From the NCBI RefSeq assembly GCF_021390325.1, contig NZ_JAJUWU010000007.1, positions 124,001-188,000 of the forward strand: a DNA stretch of 64,000 nt, read 5' to 3'. Every line of letters starts with the position of its first letter. Position 1 is the first letter of the stretch. Both the position numbers and the translations under genes were made by a program. Shown here piece by piece: positions 17,829-29,058 of this stretch. Under the pieces are notes generated by a model, which was not told where the DNA came from, did not search any database, and saw nothing but the letters and a program-made list of their open reading frames with translations. The stretch comes from Jiella avicenniae (GTDB taxonomy: Bacteria > Pseudomonadota > Alphaproteobacteria > Rhizobiales > Rhizobiaceae).

Positions 17829-18077
17829 ATGGGTTTTCTCGCAGCAATCATCGTCGGTGGCCTTGCCGGCTGGCTCGCCGAACAGGTCATGAAAAGTGAC
17901 ATGGGCATCATCATGAACATCATCCTCGGCGTTGTCGGGGCCCTGTTGCTCAGCTTCATCTTGTCTCTGTTCGACATCGGCGTGCCTGCCGGCGCGGAGT
18001 TTTCCTGGGCCTATCTGATCACCGGCTTCGTCGGCGCCTGCCTCTTGATCTTCATCTTCCGCGCCATCCGGCGCTGA
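17829..18077 (+). CDS. GlsB/YeaQ/YmgE-family stress membrane protein
   Basis: 82 residues with three hydrophobic segments and the family signature AAIIVGGLAGWLAEQVMK near the N-terminus and the Gly-rich IMNIILGVVGALL in the middle. These small inner-membrane proteins are usually induced by general stress; their biochemical role is unknown. A ribosome site (TAGGAG) precedes the ATG. It is set apart from lpdA by ~200 bases and is followed by a hairpin, so it is probably a separate transcript. Confidence 0.88.
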   Translation: MGFLAAIIVGGLAGWLAEQVMKSDMGIIMNIILGVVGALLLSFILSLFDIGVPAGAEFSWAYLITGFVGACLLIFIFRAIRR

Positions 18078-18091
18078 CCGGCAATCGACGA

Positions 18092-18125
18092 CCCCTGCGT
18101 GGCGCTCAGACCCGCCATGCAGGGC
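18092..18125 (+). terminator. Hairpin after the stress membrane protein gene
   Basis: CCCTGCGTGGCG (18093-18104) pairs with CGCCATGCAGGG (18113-18124) over 12 positions with one or two G-T pairs and an 8-base loop. No long T-run follows, so it may be a partial terminator or an mRNA-stabilising structure. Confidence 0.5.
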
Positions 18126-18181
18126 TTTGGCGGGCGTCGAAGCCAATTGCATCGCAAAAACCGGAGGCTTAAGTAGGCTCC

Positions 18182-19156
18182 ATGGTAACGCTTCTCGACA
18201 CCCGCCTTCCCGCAGCCGACAAGCCGCGGCTGCGCCATCCGGAAAAAGCCCATCGGCCGGACACCGCGGCGAGCCCGCCCAAGCCGGACTGGATCCGCGT
18301 CAAGGCGCCGGTCTCCAAGGGCTATTTCGAGACCCGCGAGATCGCCCGCGAGAACAGGCTCGTCACCGTCTGCGAAGAGGCGGGCTGTCCCAATATCGGC
18401 GGCTGCTGGGAGAAGAAGCACGCCACCTTCATGATCATGGGCGGCATCTGCACGCGCGCCTGCTCCTTCTGCAACGTCGCCACCGGCATGCCCCATGCGC
18501 TGGACGAGAGCGAGCCGGAAAGCGTCGGCCGCGCCGTCGCCAAGATGGGACTCAACCACGTCGTCATTACCTCGGTCGACCGGGACGATCTGCCCGACGG
18601 CGGGGCGGAACACTTCGTCCGCACCATCCGCGCGATCCGCGCCGCCGCTCCCGGGACGACGGTCGAGATCCTGACGCCGGATTTCCTCAGGAAGCCCGGT
18701 GCGCTGGAGCGCGTGGTCGAGGCCAAGCCCGACGTCTTCAACCACAATCTCGAGACCGTGCCATCGAAATATCTGACGGTACGCCCGGGCGCCCGCTACT
18801 TCCATTCGATCCGCCTGCTGCAGCGGGTGAAGGAACTCGACCCGACGATCTTCACCAAGTCCGGCATCATGGTCGGGCTCGGCGAGGAGCGGAACGAAGT
18901 CCTGCAGCTGATGGACGACCTGCGCACCGCCGACGTCGACTTCCTGACCATCGGCCAGTATCTGCAGCCGACGAAGAAGCACCACGCGGTGATCCGCTAC
19001 GTCACGCCAGAGGAGTTCGGCTCCTTCGAGAAGGTGGCGCTGACCAAGGGCTTCCTGGTCGTCTCCGCAAGCCCGCTCACCCGCTCCTCCCATCATGCCG
19101 GCGAGGATTTCGAACGTCTGAAGGCCGCGCGGCTCGCCCGCCAGTCGGCCGCCTGA
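18182..19156 (+). CDS. lipA: Lipoyl synthase
   Basis: 324 residues. This radical SAM enzyme inserts two sulfur atoms into octanoyl groups. The auxiliary cluster motif is seen as [13 protein letters not shown] (C-x4-C-x5-C) and the radical SAM motif as CTRACSFC. Pathway logic is strong: PdhB and PdhC encoded just upstream need its product. The ATG is preceded by CCGGAGG about 13 bases upstream. The C-terminus is a RSS-type serine in [14 protein letters not shown], the auxiliary cluster's serine ligand. Confidence 0.97.
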   Translation: MVTLLDTRLPAADKPRLRHPEKAHRPDTAASPPKPDWIRVKAPVSKGYFETREIARENRLVTVCEEAGCPNIGGCWEKKHATFMIMGGICTRACSFCNVATGMPHALDESEPESVGRAVAKMGLNHVVITSVDRDDLPDGGAEHFVRTIRAIRAAAPGTTVEILTPDFLRKPGALERVVEAKPDVFNHNLETVPSKYLTVRPGARYFHSIRLLQRVKELDPTIFTKSGIMVGLGEERNEVLQLMDDLRTADVDFLTIGQYLQPTKKHHAVIRYVTPEEFGSFEKVALTKGFLVVSASPLTRSSHHAGEDFERLKAARLARQSAA

Positions 19157-19166
19157 CGCGCCCGTC

Positions 19167-19613
19167 ATGCCGAAATTTCAAACGACACGCCACGTTCGCC
19201 ACTCCGCCGACGAGATGTTCGCGCTCGTCGCCGACGTCGAGAAATATCCCGAGTTTCTGCCGCTCTGCCAGGCGCTCACGGTTCGCTCGGAGCGCGAGAA
19301 GGAGGGCAAGCGCCTTCTCGTCGCCGACATGACCGTGGCCTACAAGATGGTCCGCGAGACCTTCACCTCGCAGGTCCTGCTGAAGCCCGAAGAGCGGCGG
19401 ATCGAGGTGTCCTACGTCAACGGGCCGTTCAAGTTCCTCGACAATCGCTGGGATTTCGTGCCGACCGGTGAGGACAGCTGCGACGTCGAGTTCTTCATCG
19501 AATACGAGTTCAAGAGCCGCACCCTCGGCATGCTGATGGGTTCGATGTTCGACTTCGCCTTCCGGCGGTTTGCCGTGGCGTTCGAAGAGCGGGCGGACAA
19601 GATCTACGGGTGA
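19167..19613 (+). CDS. COQ10/RatA-family START-domain protein
   Basis: 148 residues. The opening TTRHVRHSADEMFALVADVE and FLPLCQALTVRSE, together with VNGPFKFLDNRWDF and the closing FRRFAVAFEERADKIYG, match the coenzyme Q-binding COQ10 / RatA family. Members are thought to chaperone ubiquinone or, in E. coli, were described as a ribosome-associating toxin; the ubiquinone role is more plausible here. It lies 10 bases after lipA, the usual neighbour in alphaproteobacteria. Confidence 0.92.
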   Translation: MPKFQTTRHVRHSADEMFALVADVEKYPEFLPLCQALTVRSEREKEGKRLLVADMTVAYKMVRETFTSQVLLKPEERRIEVSYVNGPFKFLDNRWDFVPTGEDSCDVEFFIEYEFKSRTLGMLMGSMFDFAFRRFAVAFEERADKIYG

Positions 19614-19695
19614 AGGCGGCGGGAACCGGATGGCTTGATCCATCGGTTTCGTCGCGAGAAAGCCGGTAATCCGTGTCAAGCCGCGATGATCGCCT

Positions 19696-20973
19696 TCAGG
19701 TCGCCGTTGCGGCCGCGCCGGGACCGTCGCCGTCGCTTTCGGCCTGCTCGACGGCCCAGGCGCTCGCCGCTTCGACGGCGACCGGCGAGGAGGTCGGGAT
19801 GACGGCGATGTAGCTGTCGGTCTGGCTCGCCGGAACTCCGGGCCGCTGCGTCATGCGATAGAGGGCGTAGAGCGCGATCGCGCCGAAGGTCACGGCGAGG
19901 ACCAGCCAGAAGGTGAACGGTCCCGCCCATTCCATGGCCCAGCCCGTGACGAGAGGACCGAGGATCGCGCCGAGACCGAAGGTGAAGACGAGGCCGCCCG
20001 ACGCGGCCGGCATCTGCTCCGACGAGAGGAAGTCGTTCGTGTAGGCCAGAAAGAGGGCGTAGAGCGGCGTGGTCATCCCGCCGGCAACGAAGGCCGAAGC
20101 CATCAGCGGCCAAAGACCGGCGCCGGCGATCCATCCGAGAAGACAGGATGCAGATCCGACGAGGGAGACGGCGAAGATCAGCATACGCCGGTCCACGCGG
20201 TCCGAGATCCAGCCGATCGGGTATTGCAGCACGAGCGCGCCGGCGAACAGCATCGCGATGAACAGGGCGATCTGGGACGTGCCCATGCCGATGAGCGTGC
20301 CGAAGACGGGGCCCATGCCGGACTGTGTCGCGTAGGCGCTTCCCAGAAGGAAGATCCCCACGGTGCCGAGGGGCGATTCGGCGAAGAGAGCCTTCAGGGC
20401 CATCGGCCGCGTGACGTCGGTCCTGGGGGCCGGCGCCACAGTGAGGAGGATCGGTGCGAAGGAGATCGAGACGAGGATCGACGCACCGATGAACAGCACC
20501 GACGTCCCGGCGTCGCCGAGCGTCAGCAGCCCTTGCGCCCCGATGATGCCGAGCGTCTGGGCGATCATGTAGGCGGAGAGCACCTTGCCGCGGGTCTCGT
20601 TGGTCGCTGCGTCGTTCAGCCAGCTCTCGGCCGTCACGTAGACGCCCGACATGCAAAAGCCGATCAGCATCCGCAGCAGGGTCCATGCCCAGGGTTCCGC
20701 CAGCAGGGGAAAGGTGATCAGCCCGGCCGACATGAAACTGCCGAGCGCCGCGAAGACGCGCACATGCCCGACATTGCGGATCAGAGACGGGGTGAGACGG
20801 GCGCCGGAGAGAAAGCCGACGAAATAGCCGGACGTGACGATGGCGAGAGCCGCCGCCGAAAACCCCTCGATCCCGCCGCGCAGGCCGATGAGGGTGAAAT
20901 GCATGCCGTTTCCCAGCATGATCAGCACGATGCCGACCAGGAGAGCCCAGATGCTGGATAAGACCTTGATCAT
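19696..20973 (-). CDS. MFS transporter (YcaD-like)
   Basis: 425 residues with twelve predicted membrane segments. The loop between segments 2 and 3 has GYFVGFLSGARLTPSLIRNVGHVR, and segment 5 is followed by ESWLNDAATNETRGKVLSAY, both reminiscent of the YcaD branch of the major facilitator superfamily; the substrate is unknown. The C-terminal ~45 residues are cytoplasmic and Ala/Thr-rich. It converges on the COQ10-like gene with an ~80-base gap. It appears to be monocistronic. Confidence 0.88.
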   Translation of the reverse strand: MIKVLSSIWALLVGIVLIMLGNGMHFTLIGLRGGIEGFSAAALAIVTSGYFVGFLSGARLTPSLIRNVGHVRVFAALGSFMSAGLITFPLLAEPWAWTLLRMLIGFCMSGVYVTAESWLNDAATNETRGKVLSAYMIAQTLGIIGAQGLLTLGDAGTSVLFIGASILVSISFAPILLTVAPAPRTDVTRPMALKALFAESPLGTVGIFLLGSAYATQSGMGPVFGTLIGMGTSQIALFIAMLFAGALVLQYPIGWISDRVDRRMLIFAVSLVGSASCLLGWIAGAGLWPLMASAFVAGGMTTPLYALFLAYTNDFLSSEQMPAASGGLVFTFGLGAILGPLVTGWAMEWAGPFTFWLVLAVTFGAIALYALYRMTQRPGVPASQTDSYIAVIPTSSPVAVEAASAWAVEQAESDGDGPGAAATAT

Positions 20974-21183
20974 CGGGCGCCCTCGATCGCTGACCGGTTG
21001 CGTGGACGCCCAGCGTTCGGTCAGCGTTACACTTTTCGTCGTCTCATGCGATGTTTCAATTGCGACCCGGCGATGACGCGCCGACGAATTCGGCGACGGG
21101 TCGAGGGCGCGTGCGGACGGATGATTTCCGTCACGAGACGCCTGTTGCCTTCGGCCGGCCCAGCCCGAGGGGCCGCAGCGCCG

Positions 21184-21726
21184 TCATCGCTCCATCGCTG
21201 CAATCAGCATCTGCAGCGCCACCACCACCGATGCCGCGCGGATGCCGGCGCGCCCGAGGTCCCCGAACCGCTCTTCCCGGTGCGTCGTTCCGGCCGGCCC
21301 GGCGCAGGCGAAATGCACCAGCCCGACCGGCTTCGTTTCGCTCCCACCGCCGGGCCCGGCGATGCCGGTGATCGAGACCGCGACGGTAACGCCCGCTCGC
21401 GTCCGCGCGCCTTCGGCCATTTGCCGGGCGACGGTTTCGGACACCGCGCCATGGGCGGCGAGGGCTGCGGGATCGACGCCGACGAGGTCGATCTTCGCCT
21501 GGTTGGAATAGGTGACGAAGCCGCGGTCGAGGACGGCGGAGGAGCCGGCGACGTCGGTGATCGCGCCGGCGACGAGGCCGCCGGTGCAGGATTCGGCGGT
21601 GGCGAGCGTCCGGCCGGCGGCGGCGTAGCGCTCGACGACAGCGCGCGCGAGGGCGGCGATTTCGCTGCCGCGATCCCTGAAGGGGCCGGCCGAGGCGCCG
21701 TCGGCATCGGTCTTGCCGTCGCTCAC
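21184..21726 (-). CDS. CinA C-terminal-domain amidase (nicotinamide-nucleotide amidase type)
   Basis: 180 residues, PncC-type: [20 protein letters not shown] and [13 protein letters not shown], then [19 protein letters not shown]. These proteins deamidate nicotinamide mononucleotide in NAD recycling. Only the C-terminal domain is present; the N-terminal molybdopterin-binding-like part of full-length CinA is absent, as is normal for this short form. The start is a GTG that overlaps the ispDF stop (GTGA), so it is translationally coupled to ispDF. A Ser/Asp/Gly-rich lead of ~25 residues precedes the domain. Confidence 0.9.
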   Translation of the reverse strand: MSDGKTDADGASAGPFRDRGSEIAALARAVVERYAAAGRTLATAESCTGGLVAGAITDVAGSSAVLDRGFVTYSNQAKIDLVGVDPAALAAHGAVSETVARQMAEGARTRAGVTVAVSITGIAGPGGGSETKPVGLVHFACAGPAGTTHREERFGDLGRAGIRAASVVVALQMLIAAMER

Positions 21727-22919
21727 TTGACCTCTCCATAGACCACCGAGGCCGTGGCGATCGCCGCGATGCCCTCGCGGCGGCCGACGAAGCCGATCGT
21801 CTCGTTGGTCGTCGCCTTCACCGAGACCCGGTCGAGCGTCAGGCCCGTCATCGTCGCGATCGCCTGGCGCATCGCCTCGCGGTGCGGCGCGATCTTCGGC
21901 GCCTCGCAGATCAGGGAGATGTCGGCATTCATGATCCGGCCCCCCTTGGCGGCGACGATTTCCACTGCCTTCTCGACGAAGACGTGGGAGGCGGCACCTC
22001 GCCACTGCGGATCGCTCGGGGGAAAGTGATCGCCGATGTCGCCGGCGCCGCAGGTCGCCAGCAGCGCGTCGGTCAGGGCGTGGAGGCCGACATCGGCGTC
22101 GGAGTGGCCGTCGAGCGCCTGGTCGTGGGCGATCCTGACGCCGCACAGGGTAACGTGGTCGCCCGGAACGAGGCGGTGCACGTCGTAGCCATTGCCGGTC
22201 CGGACGTCGATCACGGGCAGTTTCTCCTTCAGTCTCTCGTCGGCGGCGGCGATGTCCTCGCGCGTCGTCAGCTTGACGTTGCCCGCCGCGCCCTCGACCA
22301 GCACCACCCTCGTTCCCGCCCATTCGGCGATCGAGGCGTCGTCGGTGAAGTCGGAGCGGCCCGAGCCTGCGGCCGCGTCATGGGCGCCGACGATCGCCTC
22401 GAAGTGAAACCCCTGCGGCGTCTGCGCGCCGTAAAGGCCGCTGCGCGGGACGGTCTCGGCGACCGAAAGGTCGCTCGTCGCCCGCTTGATCGTGTCGGCG
22501 ATGGCAACCGCCGGGACCGCGCCGCCATGGGCGATGGCCGCCGCGATCACCCGGTCGATGGTCGCATGGTCGACGAAGGGGCGGACGGCGTCGTGGATGA
22601 GCACGATGCCGGGCGGGCGCCCCGACGCCCGGAGAAATTCCAGCCCGCGCCGAACCGAGAGCTGTCGCTCGGCTCCTCCGGTGACGAGATGGACGCGGGC
22701 GGCCTCCGGGCCGAGAGCCCGTTCGCAGAGCGCGCGATCGTCGGCGTGGATGACGAGGACGATGGTCTCGATCCGCGGGTGGCTCTGAAAAAGCGCCAGC
22801 GCGTGGGCGAGGACGGCGCGCCCGCCGACGGTCCGATACTGTTTGGGACCCTCCGTGGAGTGGCCGGCCCGCTCGCCGCGACCGGCCGCCACCAGGATCG
22901 CCGCGACGCTGTCCGCCAT
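21723..22919 (-). CDS. ispDF: Bifunctional IspD/IspF enzyme of the MEP isoprenoid pathway
   Basis: 398 residues. The N-terminal half (about 1-225) is the cytidylyltransferase IspD ([12 protein letters not shown] with the basic [10 protein letters not shown], then [11 protein letters not shown] and the KLTTREDI motif). The C-terminal half (about 240-398) is the cyclodiphosphate synthase IspF ([57 protein letters not shown]) with its Asp/His metal ligands. The fusion is typical of many alphaproteobacteria. I chose the ATG of [13 protein letters not shown]; an ATG 20 codons earlier would overlap the divergent promoter region. Confidence 0.96.
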   Translation of the reverse strand: MADSVAAILVAAGRGERAGHSTEGPKQYRTVGGRAVLAHALALFQSHPRIETIVLVIHADDRALCERALGPEAARVHLVTGGAERQLSVRRGLEFLRASGRPPGIVLIHDAVRPFVDHATIDRVIAAAIAHGGAVPAVAIADTIKRATSDLSVAETVPRSGLYGAQTPQGFHFEAIVGAHDAAAGSGRSDFTDDASIAEWAGTRVVLVEGAAGNVKLTTREDIAAADERLKEKLPVIDVRTGNGYDVHRLVPGDHVTLCGVRIAHDQALDGHSDADVGLHALTDALLATCGAGDIGDHFPPSDPQWRGAASHVFVEKAVEIVAAKGGRIMNADISLICEAPKIAPHREAMRQAIATMTGLTLDRVSVKATTNETIGFVGRREGIAAIATASVVYGEVK

Positions 22920-22976
22920 GCCGCTCGCCCTCGCTTCAAATCCTCGGGTGCTGGAACATGAACCGGCGACAGAAAG

Positions 22977-22994
22977 CAAGCACCTAATTGCTTG
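22977..22994. repeat. Inverted repeat in the ispDF-dusB divergence
   Basis: CAAGCA-N6-TGCTTG, perfect 6-base arms, overlapping the -35 element of the dusB promoter. A possible operator site. Confidence 0.4.
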
Positions 22995-23020
22995 TCATTT
23001 GAGCATGCTCCGATTAAGTA
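22992..23020 (+). promoter_or_regulatory. Sigma-70-type promoter of the dusB-ntrBC operon
   Basis: TTGTCA (22992-22997) and TAAGTA (23015-23020) are separated by 17 bases. Transcription would start near 23027, leaving a leader of about 25 bases before the dusB ATG at 23053 and ruling out the earlier in-frame ATG near 23004. Confidence 0.6.
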
Positions 23021-23034
23021 CAGCACAGGTGCTG
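23021..23034. repeat. Perfect palindrome CAGCAC-AG-GTGCTG at the expected start of dusB-ntrBC transcription
   Basis: Six-base arms with a two-base centre directly after the -10 element, at about -6 to +8. This is a classic repressor position. It contains GCAC and GTGC half-sites like those of NtrC, but with a 2-base rather than the wider spacing known for enteric NtrC sites. Confidence 0.5.
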
Positions 23035-23052
23035 CAAGAATCGACAGTTGCG

Positions 23053-24123
23053 ATGAACGCTCAAGCTTTAGGCGAATTGGGAAGGCGGGGGGATGGTTCG
23101 GCCCCCCTGGTGGTCGGCGGTTGCCGGCTCGCCAACCGCGTCCTGCTGGCGCCGATGTCGGGCGTCTCCGACGTGCCGTTCCGCCGGTTGGCGAGGCGCT
23201 TCGGCGCGGGCCTCGTCGTGTCCGAGATGGTCGCCAGCGGGGAATATCTGAAGGGCGACGGCGAATCGACCCTCAGAGCCCTGCGTGACGGGCATGGCAT
23301 CCATGCGGTGCAGCTCGCGGGGCGCGATCCGGTGGCCATGGGCGAGGCCGCGCGGCGTCTCGCGGACTCGGGCGCGGACATCGTCGACATCAACTTCGGC
23401 TGCCCGGCGAAGAAGGTCGTGGGCGGGCTGTCCGGCTCCGCCTTGATGCGCGAGCCCGAGCTTGCCCTCGCCATCGTCGAGGCCGTCGTCGAAGGGGCGG
23501 GCGCGGTGCCGGTGACGGTGAAGATGCGTCTCGGCTGGGACCGGGCTTCGATGAATGCGCCATGGCTCGCCGCGCGGGCGGAGGCGGCCGGCGCCCGGAT
23601 GGTGACGGTGCACGGCCGCACGCGCATGGACTTCTACGACGGTTCCGCCGACTGGAAGGCGATCGCCGCCGTCCGCCGCGCGATCACGGTGCCGCTCGTC
23701 GCCAATGGCGATCTCGTCTCGACCGATCGCCTCGGCGAGATGCTGGCTTCCAGCGGCGCCGATGCGGTCATGGTCGGCCGCGGCGCCTATGGCCGGCCCT
23801 GGCTCCCCGGCCTGATGGCCGGCGCGACGACGATGGCGGCGCTGTCGCGCATCGATCTCGGCGACTTCGCCGTGGGTCATTACGAGGCGATGCTCGGCCA
23901 TTACGGCCTGCCGACCGGCATCCGCCACGCCCGCAAGCATCTCGGCTGGTATCTCGATCGCTTCCGGGCGACCGGCGCCGCCGTTTCGCCGGCAGAGCGC
24001 CGGGCGATCATGACCGGAACCGACCCGAACGATGTTCGCACGAGGCTGTCTCGCCTCTTCGCCGGCACGACGCTGGCCGAGATCGAGACGGCCGCAACCG
24101 CGCCGATGGCGGAGGCAGCCTGA
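23053..24123 (+). CDS. dusB: tRNA-dihydrouridine synthase (NifR3 type)
   Basis: 356 residues. It reduces uridines in tRNA with FMN. Seen: [20 protein letters not shown] at the FMN barrel start, the catalytic Cys in [29 protein letters not shown], and [11 protein letters not shown] and [12 protein letters not shown] for FMN phosphate. First gene of the ntr operon, the nifR3-ntrB-ntrC order known from rhizobia and Rhodobacter. The start was chosen from the promoter position; no strong ribosome site is visible. Confidence 0.95.
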   Translation: MNAQALGELGRRGDGSAPLVVGGCRLANRVLLAPMSGVSDVPFRRLARRFGAGLVVSEMVASGEYLKGDGESTLRALRDGHGIHAVQLAGRDPVAMGEAARRLADSGADIVDINFGCPAKKVVGGLSGSALMREPELALAIVEAVVEGAGAVPVTVKMRLGWDRASMNAPWLAARAEAAGARMVTVHGRTRMDFYDGSADWKAIAAVRRAITVPLVANGDLVSTDRLGEMLASSGADAVMVGRGAYGRPWLPGLMAGATTMAALSRIDLGDFAVGHYEAMLGHYGLPTGIRHARKHLGWYLDRFRATGAAVSPAERRAIMTGTDPNDVRTRLSRLFAGTTLAEIETAATAPMAEAA

Positions 24124-24124
24124 C

Positions 24125-25270
24125 ATGTCCCATTCGTCCGAGACCGGACCCTTCATGCTCGATCAGGCGTTCCAGATCCTCAACGCGCTGCCGCATCCGG
24201 TGATCGTCGTCGACGAAGCGGGCCGGTTCCGCTTCGCCAATTCCGATGCCGAACAGTTCTTCTCCGCCGGCTCGGCCTATCTCGCCCGCAAGACGCTGCA
24301 GGACTTCGTGCCCGGCGACAGCCCGATGTTCTCGCTGGTCGAGCAGGCCCGCGCCGAAGCCGCCCGCATCAGCGAATACCGCGTCGACGTCTCTTCGCCT
24401 CGTCTCGGCGGCGAGCGGCTGGTCGATCTCTACGTCTCGGCGATGCCGGAGGCGCCGGAACTCGTCGTGGTGATGATCCAGCAGCGCTCGATCGCCGAGA
24501 AGATGGACCGCCAGCTGACACACCGATCCGCCGCTCGGACCGTCACCGGTCTCGCGGCAATGCTCGCCCACGAGATCCGCAATCCGCTTTCCGGCATCAA
24601 GGGCGCCGCCCAGCTTCTGGCCGCCTCCGCCAGCGACGAGGACCGGACGCTCACCCGGCTGATCCAGGAAGAGTCGGACCGCATCGTCAAGCTGGTCGAC
24701 CGGATGGAAGTATTCTCGGACCAGCGGCCGATCGAGCGGTCGGCGGTGAACATCCATTCCGTTCTCGAGCACGTGAAGACGCTCGGCAAGAACGGCTTTG
24801 CCCGCGACATCAAGATCCTCGAACTCTACGACCCGTCGCTGCCGCCGGTCTTCGCCAATCGCGACCAGCTGGTGCAGGTGTTCCTCAACCTTCTGAAGAA
24901 CGCCGCCGAGGCGGTGAAGGGCCGCGAGGACGCCGAGATCCGCCTGACGACGGCGTTTCGGCCGGGCGTCCGTCTCTCCGTGCCCGGCACGAGGGACCGC
25001 GTGACCCTGCCGCTGGAATTTGCCGTCGAGGACAATGGCGACGGCGTCCCGGAAGACATCCGCGAGCACATCTTCGACCCCTTCGTGACGACCAAGCCGA
25101 GCGGCTCCGGCCTCGGCCTCGCGCTGGTCGCCAAGATCGTGGGCGACCACGGCGGCGTCATCGAATGCGAATCGCAGCCGGGTCACACCGTTTTCCGCAT
25201 TCTCATGCCGGCCTGGCGCGAGCTTTCCGACCCCGATGCGCTGCGCGACGCGACCGACGAACAAGGCTGA
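24125..25270 (+). CDS. ntrB: Nitrogen regulation sensor kinase NtrB
   Basis: 381 residues. An N-terminal PAS domain (about 10-120, [20 protein letters not shown]) precedes the dimerisation helix with the phospho-accepting His in [20 protein letters not shown] and the ATPase domain with [14 protein letters not shown] (N box), [11 protein letters not shown] and [12 protein letters not shown] (G boxes). It is cytoplasmic, with no membrane segment. It phosphorylates or dephosphorylates NtrC under control of PII (glnB in this window). The ATG follows the dusB stop by one base (TGACATG). Confidence 0.96.
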   Translation: MSHSSETGPFMLDQAFQILNALPHPVIVVDEAGRFRFANSDAEQFFSAGSAYLARKTLQDFVPGDSPMFSLVEQARAEAARISEYRVDVSSPRLGGERLVDLYVSAMPEAPELVVVMIQQRSIAEKMDRQLTHRSAARTVTGLAAMLAHEIRNPLSGIKGAAQLLAASASDEDRTLTRLIQEESDRIVKLVDRMEVFSDQRPIERSAVNIHSVLEHVKTLGKNGFARDIKILELYDPSLPPVFANRDQLVQVFLNLLKNAAEAVKGREDAEIRLTTAFRPGVRLSVPGTRDRVTLPLEFAVEDNGDGVPEDIREHIFDPFVTTKPSGSGLGLALVAKIVGDHGGVIECESQPGHTVFRILMPAWRELSDPDALRDATDEQG

Positions 25271-25277
25271 ATCATCC

Positions 25278-26723
<1,446 letters not shown>

Positions 26724-26805
26724 CTGGCTTTTTTCAGGGTTTCGTTGCAGTTTAGACACAATCCGTTGCTTTGTGGCAACGGCAATCGAAACTGTTCTGC
26801 GAAGC

Positions 26806-29058
26806 ATGACGACACACCAGATCCACGGCGACACCCAGATCCCGTTCCTGATGGAACGGCGCCGCTTCCTGTTGTTTCCCGGCCTACTGGCCGTCGCCGG
26901 TGCGTTGATCACCGGCGCGATCTCGTTCGTCGTGCTCATGGGGCTGACGCCGGTCGAGCCGACCGACACGATCGTCACGGTCGCCACCGTCGTCAATGGC
27001 GGCTTCGTTCTGCTTCTCTGCGCGCTGATCGGCCGCGAGGTGCTGCGCATGGTGCGGGCCCGGCGGGAGGGGCGGGCGGCCTCGCGCCTGCACGTGCGGA
27101 TCGTCGTCCTGTTCTCGATCGTCGCCATCCTGCCGGCGCTGCTCGTCGCCATCGTCGCCAGCGTCACGCTCGACCTCGGCCTCGACCGCTGGTTCGGCAT
27201 GCGGACCCAGGCGATCGTCGAATCCTCGATCTCGGTGGCCAGGGCCTATGTGAACGAGAACGCCCGCAACCTGCAGGGCACCACCCTGTCGATGGCCTAT
27301 GACCTCGACCAGCAGCGCCAGCTCTTCGATCTCGACCGCGGCGGCTTCCAGGATCTGATGACCGAGCAGGCGCGTGGCCGCTCGCTGCTCGGCGCGCAGG
27401 TCCTGCGCCTCGACGGCCAGCCGATCCTCAAGGCCGACGTCGATCAGGGCAAGCCGTTGCCGGTTCCCCCCGCCGACGCCCTGCAGAAGGCGGCCGAGGG
27501 CAACCTCGTCTTCATTCCGCCCGGCGTCACCAATCTCGTCGGCGCGATCATCCGCCTGCGGCAGATCTCCAACGCCTATCTCTACACCGTGCGCGCCGTC
27601 GATCCCGAGGTGATCACGGCGCTGCGCGAGATGGAGGAGCGCTCGGCCGAGTATTCGAGCCTGCGGGACAACCGCTTCGGGCTGCAGCTCGCCTTCGCGC
27701 TGCTCTATCTCGGCATCACGCTGATCGTTCTTTTGTCGGCGATCTGGACCGGCATCGGCGTCGCCGACCGTCTGGTCCGGCCGATCCGGCTCCTGATCGG
27801 CGCGGCCGACGAGGTCTCCGAGGGCAATCTCTCGGTCTCGGTGCCGGTGCGCGTCTCCGACGGCGACGTCGGCTCGCTCTCCAACACCTTCAACAACATG
27901 ATCCTGCAGTTGCGGAGCCAGCGCGCCGAACTGGTCAACGCCAAGGACGTCATCGACGAGCGGCGGCGGTTCATCGAGGCGGTGCTCTCCGGCGTTACGG
28001 TCGGCGTCGTCGGCATCGAGCGCGACGGGACGATCTCGATGGTCAATCCGTCGGCCGAGCGGATCCTGGCGGTCTCCGCCGACGAGGTCACTGGCCGCAA
28101 GCTCGCCTCCGCCTTCCCCGACATCGGCGGCATCCGTCAGGCGGCCCTGGCGTCCCGCCGGCCGGAGCATCAGGAAGAGGTCAAGCTGAAGATCCGCGAG
28201 CGCGAGCGCACGCTGGCCATCCGCATCACCTCCTCCGAAGAGAGCGAGGGCGACCACGCCTCGGTGGTGACGATCGACGACATCACCGATCTCGTCGACG
28301 CCCAGCGGACCTCCGCCTGGGCCGACGTCGCCCGGCGCATCGCCCACGAGATCAAGAACCCGCTGACGCCGATCCAGCTCTCGGCCGAGCGCATCCGCCG
28401 GCGCTACGGCAAGCGGATCGAGGACGACCGCGAGGTGTTCGATCGCTGCATCGAGACGATCGTGCGCCAGGTGTCCGACATCGGCCGCATGGTCGACGAG
28501 TTCTCGACCTTCGCGCGCATGCCGAAACCGACGATGGAACGCATGGACCTGCGCGACGCCTTGCGCGAGGCGGTGTTCATGCGCGAAATGGGCGATCACG
28601 GAATCGCCTTCGCCGCCGAGATTCCCGAAACGCCGATGTTCGGCTCCTACGACATCCGGCTTCTGTCCCAGGCCTTCGGCAATCTGGTGAAGAATGCAGT
28701 GGAATCGCTCGAGGCGAGCGAGGGCGTCGAGGGCCGGATCGCCATCCGGGCGAAGATCCTGGACGGCGTCTATCGCATCGACATCGTCGACAACGGCCGC
28801 GGTTTTCCCAAGGACAATCGCGATCGGCTGCTCGAGCCCTACATGACGACCCGCGAGAAGGGCACCGGCCTCGGCCTCGCGATCGTCCGCAAGATCATCG
28901 AAGACCACGGCGGCACGATTACCCTCGAGGACGCACCGGATCAGCCGCAGGGCGCGATGGTGCGGATCGTGCTGCCGGCAGGCGACGACCCGTCGGGTGG
29001 AAGCCAACCGAACAATGCTGATGAAAGGATTGGTGAGCCATGGCATCGGACATCCTGA
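26806..29058 (+). CDS. ntrY: Membrane-bound nitrogen regulation sensor kinase NtrY
   Basis: 750 residues from the ATG chosen; a GTG 11 codons upstream (26773) is an alternative. Three or four membrane segments in the first ~320 residues frame a periplasmic sensor region; then HAMP (RPIRLLIGAADEVSEGNLSV), PAS (about 395-505) and kinase domains with ARRIAHEIKNPLTPIQLSAE (phospho-His), AFGNLVKNAVESLEA (N box) and TREKGTGLGLAIV (G box). NtrY pairs with NtrX and is linked to nitrogen, and in Brucella to redox, signalling. It follows ntrC after an ~80-base gap and overlaps ntrX by 19 bases. Confidence 0.95.
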   Translation: MTTHQIHGDTQIPFLMERRRFLLFPGLLAVAGALITGAISFVVLMGLTPVEPTDTIVTVATVVNGGFVLLLCALIGREVLRMVRARREGRAASRLHVRIVVLFSIVAILPALLVAIVASVTLDLGLDRWFGMRTQAIVESSISVARAYVNENARNLQGTTLSMAYDLDQQRQLFDLDRGGFQDLMTEQARGRSLLGAQVLRLDGQPILKADVDQGKPLPVPPADALQKAAEGNLVFIPPGVTNLVGAIIRLRQISNAYLYTVRAVDPEVITALREMEERSAEYSSLRDNRFGLQLAFALLYLGITLIVLLSAIWTGIGVADRLVRPIRLLIGAADEVSEGNLSVSVPVRVSDGDVGSLSNTFNNMILQLRSQRAELVNAKDVIDERRRFIEAVLSGVTVGVVGIERDGTISMVNPSAERILAVSADEVTGRKLASAFPDIGGIRQAALASRRPEHQEEVKLKIRERERTLAIRITSSEESEGDHASVVTIDDITDLVDAQRTSAWADVARRIAHEIKNPLTPIQLSAERIRRRYGKRIEDDREVFDRCIETIVRQVSDIGRMVDEFSTFARMPKPTMERMDLRDALREAVFMREMGDHGIAFAAEIPETPMFGSYDIRLLSQAFGNLVKNAVESLEASEGVEGRIAIRAKILDGVYRIDIVDNGRGFPKDNRDRLLEPYMTTREKGTGLGLAIVRKIIEDHGGTITLEDAPDQPQGAMVRIVLPAGDDPSGGSQPNNADERIGEPWHRTS

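Noticed and set aside
17770-17829. Possible general-stress (EcfG-type) promoter before the GlsB-like gene
   Set aside because: GCAAC and CGTT lie at near-correct spacing, but the predicted transcript would start inside or after the ribosome site of the gene, so it cannot work as drawn.
26884-29046. 720-codon minus-strand frame opposite ntrY
   Set aside because: Mirror frame; ntrY has complete kinase motifs on the plus strand.
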